From Pseudomonadota bacterium (GTDB lineage Bacteria > Pseudomonadota > Alphaproteobacteria > Rhizobiales > Xanthobacteraceae), in the NCBI GenBank assembly GCA_021811945.1, contig JAKAPE010000014.1:1-33789 (forward strand): DNA of 33,789 nt, written 5' to 3'. The notes under the pieces are model-generated. The model was given only the letters and a program-made list of their open reading frames with translations. It was not told where the DNA came from and did not search any database. Position numbers and translations under genes: made by a program. Position 1 is the first letter of the stretch, and each line of letters starts with the position of its first letter. Shown in pieces: positions 29,567 to 33,789 of the stretch.

Positions 29567-30577
29567 ATGAGCCCAGCCGACGCGAGGATACGAAAGCCCG
29601 AACCGCACGCGTTCGCGGCGTCGGCGTTGCGTACGCTCGAACTGGAACGCGAGGGCTTGGCGGCGCTCGGCACGGCGATGCGCGACGGCCTGGGGGAAGC
29701 CTTCGCTGCTGCCGTCGAGGCGATCCGCGCCGCGCGCGGTGGCGGTGGCCGCGTCATCGTCACGGGCATGGGCAAATCGGGCCATGTCGGACGCAAGATC
29801 GCGGCGACGCTCGCCTCGACCGGAACACCGGCGTTCTTCGTCCATGCGGCCGAAGCGAGCCACGGCGACCTCGGCATGATCACCTCGGACGACGTGATGC
29901 TGGTGTTGTCCTGGTCCGGCGAGACCGAGGAACTCAAGGATCTGATCACTTATTCGCGTCGCTTCCGCATCACGCTCATCGCCGTCACCGTCAAGGCGGA
30001 GAGCACGCTGGGCAGGGCTGCCGATATCGTTCTCGCGCTGCCGCAGGCGCGCGAAGCCTGTCCGCACAATCTGGCGCCGACGACAACGTCGCTGATGCAG
30101 CTTGCGCTTGGCGACGCGCTGGCGATCGCGCTGTTGGAGAGCCGCGGCTTCACCGCGATCGATTTCGGCGTCCTTCACCCGCGCGGCCGGCTCGGCGCGG
30201 CGCTGAAATTCGTCCGCGACGTGATGCATCCCGGTGCTGCGGTGCCATTGATCGGGCACCGCGCCTTGATGGCGGACGCAATCGTGGAAATGTCCGCTAA
30301 GGGCTTCGGTTGCGTAGCCGTGACCGGCGACGACGGCCGGCTCGCCGGCGTCGTTACCGACGGCGACCTGCGCCGCCATATGCGCGCCGACTTGCTCGAG
30401 GCGCCGGTCAAGGAGGTGATGACCTCATCGCCGAAGACCGTGCGGCCCGACCAACTCGCCAGCGAGGCGCTTGCCTTGCTCAATGCGTCGAAGATCACGG
30501 CCCTTATCGTCGTCGAAGCCGACCGCCCGGTCGGCATCGTGCATTTCCACGACCTGCTGCGGGCGGGGGTGGCGTGA
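29567..30577 (+). CDS. kdsD: KpsF/GutQ family arabinose-5-phosphate isomerase
   Basis: SIS domain (VIVTGMGKSGHVGRKIAATLASTGTPAFFVHAAEASHGDLG) plus two CBS repeats. Confidence 0.92.
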   Translation: MSPADARIRKPEPHAFAASALRTLELEREGLAALGTAMRDGLGEAFAAAVEAIRAARGGGGRVIVTGMGKSGHVGRKIAATLASTGTPAFFVHAAEASHGDLGMITSDDVMLVLSWSGETEELKDLITYSRRFRITLIAVTVKAESTLGRAADIVLALPQAREACPHNLAPTTTSLMQLALGDALAIALLESRGFTAIDFGVLHPRGRLGAALKFVRDVMHPGAAVPLIGHRALMADAIVEMSAKGFGCVAVTGDDGRLAGVVTDGDLRRHMRADLLEAPVKEVMTSSPKTVRPDQLASEALALLNASKITALIVVEADRPVGIVHFHDLLRAGVA

Positions 30578-30584
30578 GCCGATT

Positions 30585-32348
30585 GTGACGCGAAATCTGC
30601 CTCGACATGCCGTCGCCCATTTTGCCGTCGCCGATTTTCCTTGCCTCGCGGTCGCCGCCGTTGCTCTGCTCCTGTTATCGCCGCTCCAGGCGAAGGGCGA
30701 GGGCCGGCTCGCTCTCAAGATCGGTACCGCGCGCGCCGTCACCGCCGAACACGGCATGGTGGTGGCGCAGGAGTCGGCGGCGGCGCTGATCGGTGCCGAT
30801 ATCCTGCGCAAAGGCGGCAACGCGGTCGATGCCGCCGTGGCCGCCGGGTTCGCTCTGGCGGTGACGTATCCGCGCGCCGGCAACATCGGCGGCGGCGGAT
30901 TCATGGTCATTCACCGCGCCGGTGGCGGAGACACGACTATCGACTACCGCGAGACCGCCGCGCAGGCGATCAACAGGAGATCATTCCTCGATGCGCAGGG
31001 CAATGCCGACCCGCAGAAGTCCCGCGATTCCGCGCTGGCGATCGGCGTGCCCGGCACGGTGGCCGGCCTTGCGCTTGCCGAGGAAAAATACGGGTCCGGC
31101 CGTTTCACCCTCGCCGACTTGATCGCGCCCGCGATCAAACTTGCGCGCGACGGCATCATAGTCGCCGACGACACGGCGGATTCACTGCCCCTCGACCGGG
31201 CGCGGCTTGCGCGCTGGCCCTCCTCGGCGCGGATCTTCCTCAGGCCCGACGGCAGGGTGCTCGGTCTCGGCGACCGACTGGTGCAGCCGGATCTCGCTCG
31301 TACGCTTGCCGTGATAGCCAGAGACGGGCCGCGGGCGTTCTACGAAGGGACGATCGCGCAAGAGATCGCTGCCGCTGTGCAGCGCGCCGGGGGCGTGATG
31401 ACGGCTGACGATCTGAGAAACTATCGCGCGATCGAACGCACGCCGGTCCGCGGCACCTATCGCGGCTACGACATCGTCTCCATGCCGCCACCCTCGGCCG
31501 GCGGGGTGGCGCTTGTCGAAATGCTCAACATTCTCGAAGGCTACGATCTCGCCCATGACGACGAGGCGCAACGGTTGTTCCTGATGATCGAAGCGATGAA
31601 GCGCGCCTACGCGGACCGCGCAGAATACCTCGGCGATCCCGACGCGGTCGCGGTTCCCGTCGCCCGCTTGACCTCGAAGAGCTATGCGGCGCGATGGCGT
31701 GCCACCATCGATCCAGCGCGGGCGACCCCGGCCGCCGATATTCGTCCCGGTGGGACTGTTGCACCGGAAGGCCGCAACACCACGCATTTTTCCGTCATCG
31801 ACCGCTTCGGCAACGCCGTCGCCAACACCTACACCCTCAACTTCAGCTATGGTCTCGGGCTCGTCGCCGCCGGTACGGGCGTCCTGCTCAACAACGAGTT
31901 CGATGATTTTGCCGTCAAGCCGGGCGCGCCGAATGCCTATGGCCTGCTCGGCTCTGCCGCCAACGCGCCGGGCCCGGGCAAGCGGCCGCTGTCGTCGATG
32001 ACGCCGACCATCGTGCTGAAGCACGGCAAGCCGTTCCTCATCACCGGCTCGCCGGGCGGCCGTCTCATTACCAACGTCGTGTTGCAGATCATCGTCGATG
32101 AGATCGACAGCCGCATGGACATCGCCGCCGCGGTCTCGGCGCCTCGCGTCTACGATCAGTGGATGCCCGATGTGGTCCTGGCCGAACCGGGGCTGCCGCA
32201 AACCGTCATCGCCGCTCTGGAAAAGCGCGGCGACACCGTCGTCGTGCGACACCTGCCAACCTCGGCGAACTCGATCCTGGTCACGCCCGCAGGCTTCCTC
32301 GGCGTCGCCGACCCGCGCACGCGCGGGGCGTTGGCGGTCGGGTATTGA
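30585..32348 (+). CDS. ggt: Gamma-glutamyltransferase
   Basis: GGNAVDAAVAAGFALAVTYPRAGNIGGGGFMVIH, THFSVIDRFGNAVANTYTLN, GSPGGRLI; likely GTG start. Confidence 0.93.
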   Translation: MTRNLPRHAVAHFAVADFPCLAVAAVALLLLSPLQAKGEGRLALKIGTARAVTAEHGMVVAQESAAALIGADILRKGGNAVDAAVAAGFALAVTYPRAGNIGGGGFMVIHRAGGGDTTIDYRETAAQAINRRSFLDAQGNADPQKSRDSALAIGVPGTVAGLALAEEKYGSGRFTLADLIAPAIKLARDGIIVADDTADSLPLDRARLARWPSSARIFLRPDGRVLGLGDRLVQPDLARTLAVIARDGPRAFYEGTIAQEIAAAVQRAGGVMTADDLRNYRAIERTPVRGTYRGYDIVSMPPPSAGGVALVEMLNILEGYDLAHDDEAQRLFLMIEAMKRAYADRAEYLGDPDAVAVPVARLTSKSYAARWRATIDPARATPAADIRPGGTVAPEGRNTTHFSVIDRFGNAVANTYTLNFSYGLGLVAAGTGVLLNNEFDDFAVKPGAPNAYGLLGSAANAPGPGKRPLSSMTPTIVLKHGKPFLITGSPGGRLITNVVLQIIVDEIDSRMDIAAAVSAPRVYDQWMPDVVLAEPGLPQTVIAALEKRGDTVVVRHLPTSANSILVTPAGFLGVADPRTRGALAVGY

Positions 32349-32513
32349 TGGCGCCGGCGCCGTTCGCTTTTCCAGCAAGGTCGGCAATTGGCCGAAATCA
32401 TTTCTTGACCATTACCGATGGTCGCGAGAATTTGCCGGGCACCGGGCAAGATGACGCCGTGGCAAGGCGCGCAGGACATTGTCTTCGAACGCGGACAACC
32501 CCGCCGCCGTGAT

Positions 32514-33789
32514 ATGATTGAGTGCGTCGACATGAATGCAGGGCGAGCAAACCTACGGATCGGCATAGACACCGGCGGCACGTTTACCGACGTCGTCTGC
32601 GTCGATGACGCCGGCGGCGCGGTGCGCGTGACCAAGGTGGCGTCAACGCCGTCAAACCCCGCCGTAGCGCTCGTTCGCGGCGTCCGGGCGATTCTTGGCG
32701 CGTGCGGCGCAGGCGTGGACGATCTCGCGGTGCTGGCGCACGGCACGACGGTCGCGACCAATGCGCTTCTTCAGGGCGAAATCGCCGGCCTCGGCTTGAT
32801 CGTGACCGAGGGCTTCCGCCATATTCTCGAAATTGCGCGGCAGGCGGTGCCGGAGGGCTACGGCAACTCGTATTTCTGGGTCAAAGCCGAGCGCATCGTA
32901 CCGCTGCGCCGCGTGCGCGAGGTCGGTGGCCGCCTCGACTTCCGTGGCGCCGAGCTGCGACCGCTCGACGAGGCGAGCGTTCGCGCCGCCGCGCGGTTCT
33001 TTCGCGACCAGGGCGTCACTGCGGTCGGCATTTGCCTGCTGCACGCCTATTCCAATCCCGCGCACGAACGCCGCACGGCAGAGATCCTGGCGCAGGAATA
33101 TCCCGGCTGCATGCTGTCGCTCTCCTGCGAGGTGCTGCCCGAATACCGGGAATATGAACGGGCAGTGACGACGCTCGTCGACGCTTTCATCAAGCCGCAC
33201 ATGAGCCGCTATCTCGACCGCATTCGCGACGAGCTCGGGCCGCAATTGAGCAAGAAACCGTTCCTGGTGATGCAATCCTCGGGCGGCGTGGCGAGTCCCG
33301 GCCAGGTCATGCGCAAGCCGATCACGACGGCGCTGTCGGGACCCGCCGCCGGCGCGCTCGGCAGCGCGGTCGTCGCCGACATCGCCGGGTTTTCCGACGT
33401 GGTGACGCTCGACGCCGGCGGCACGTCGACCGACCTCTGCCTGATCGAAACCGCCGCGCCGAAAATCACCAACAGCGGCCGCGTTGGCCGCTTCCCGGTG
33501 CGCATTCCGATGCTCGACGTGAAGACGATCGGCACCGGCGGCGGCTCGATTGCTTGGATTACACGCGAGGGCAAGCTCAAGGTGGGGCCACGCAGCGCCG
33601 GTGCCGAACCCGGTCCGATGTGCTATCCCAATGGCGGCAACGATCCGACGCTGACCGATGCCAATCTTGTCCTCGGCCGCATTCCGCCGGCGCTGATCGG
33701 CGGCGGCATACCTCTCAACGTGGCGCGCGCTCGCGCCGGACTCGAGGCGCTCGCCGCGCGGCTGCCCGGCAATCTCGGCGTCGAACAAC
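32514..33789 (+). CDS. Hydantoinase A / 5-oxoprolinase-type protein, truncated by window end
   Basis: Open frame absent from ORF track because it has no stop: RIGIDTGGTFTDVVCVDD, AHGTTVATNALLQ, FLVMQSSGGV, SGPAAGALG, DAGGTSTD, TIGTGGGSIAW; start 32514 or 32532. Confidence 0.92.
   Translation, partial: MIECVDMNAGRANLRIGIDTGGTFTDVVCVDDAGGAVRVTKVASTPSNPAVALVRGVRAILGACGAGVDDLAVLAHGTTVATNALLQGEIAGLGLIVTEGFRHILEIARQAVPEGYGNSYFWVKAERIVPLRRVREVGGRLDFRGAELRPLDEASVRAAARFFRDQGVTAVGICLLHAYSNPAHERRTAEILAQEYPGCMLSLSCEVLPEYREYERAVTTLVDAFIKPHMSRYLDRIRDELGPQLSKKPFLVMQSSGGVASPGQVMRKPITTALSGPAAGALGSAVVADIAGFSDVVTLDAGGTSTDLCLIETAAPKITNSGRVGRFPVRIPMLDVKTIGTGGGSIAWITREGKLKVGPRSAGAEPGPMCYPNGGNDPTLTDANLVLGRIPPALIGGGIPLNVARARAGLEALAARLPGNLGVEQ

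Noticed and set aside
32400-32500. CAPCH (CxxCH heme-like) motif on the minus strand between ggt and hyuA
   Set aside because: Isolated motif with no surrounding cytochrome c pattern; likely chance.
32652-33788. 378-aa minus ORF at window end
   Set aside because: Complement of the HyuA-type gene, which has clear family motifs on the plus strand.

Overview
The window looks like an alphaproteobacterial (Rhizobiales/Bradyrhizobiaceae-like) chromosome segment: mostly core housekeeping genes, broken by accessory islets and gene-decay scars. Core genes: lepA, thpR, a tesA-like esterase, Bax inhibitor-1 family, DUF2794, DUF1223, acnA, ccmABCDG, yciB, ftsY, an RluA-family pseudouridine synthase, leuD, purA, a KpsF/GutQ-type isomerase, ggt and a truncated hyuA/oxoprolinase gene. 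The left ~2.9 kb is a more A/T-rich (by eye) accessory islet: an IS1-like transposase divergent from a P63C-domain gene, then two small genes. The most interesting signals are: (i) a nested dyad array between the transposase and the P63C gene, in which two mirror-image sigma70-like promoters overlap; (ii) two toxin-antitoxin-like pairs lying between the intact lepA 3' end and a diverged duplicate of that 3' end; (iii) untracked C-terminal gene remnants (FtsX-like ABC permease, GNAT acetyltransferase, one unidentified tail); (iv) a palindromic-repeat insertion that appears in-frame in the RluA-family gene, with a related copy at the ccmA/ccmB junction; (v) a plus-strand orphan intrinsic terminator preceded by mutually exclusive stems (candidate ncRNA); (vi) a 10-bp tandem array upstream of DUF2794. 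All calls come from reading the sequence by eye; no database searches or folding programs were run.
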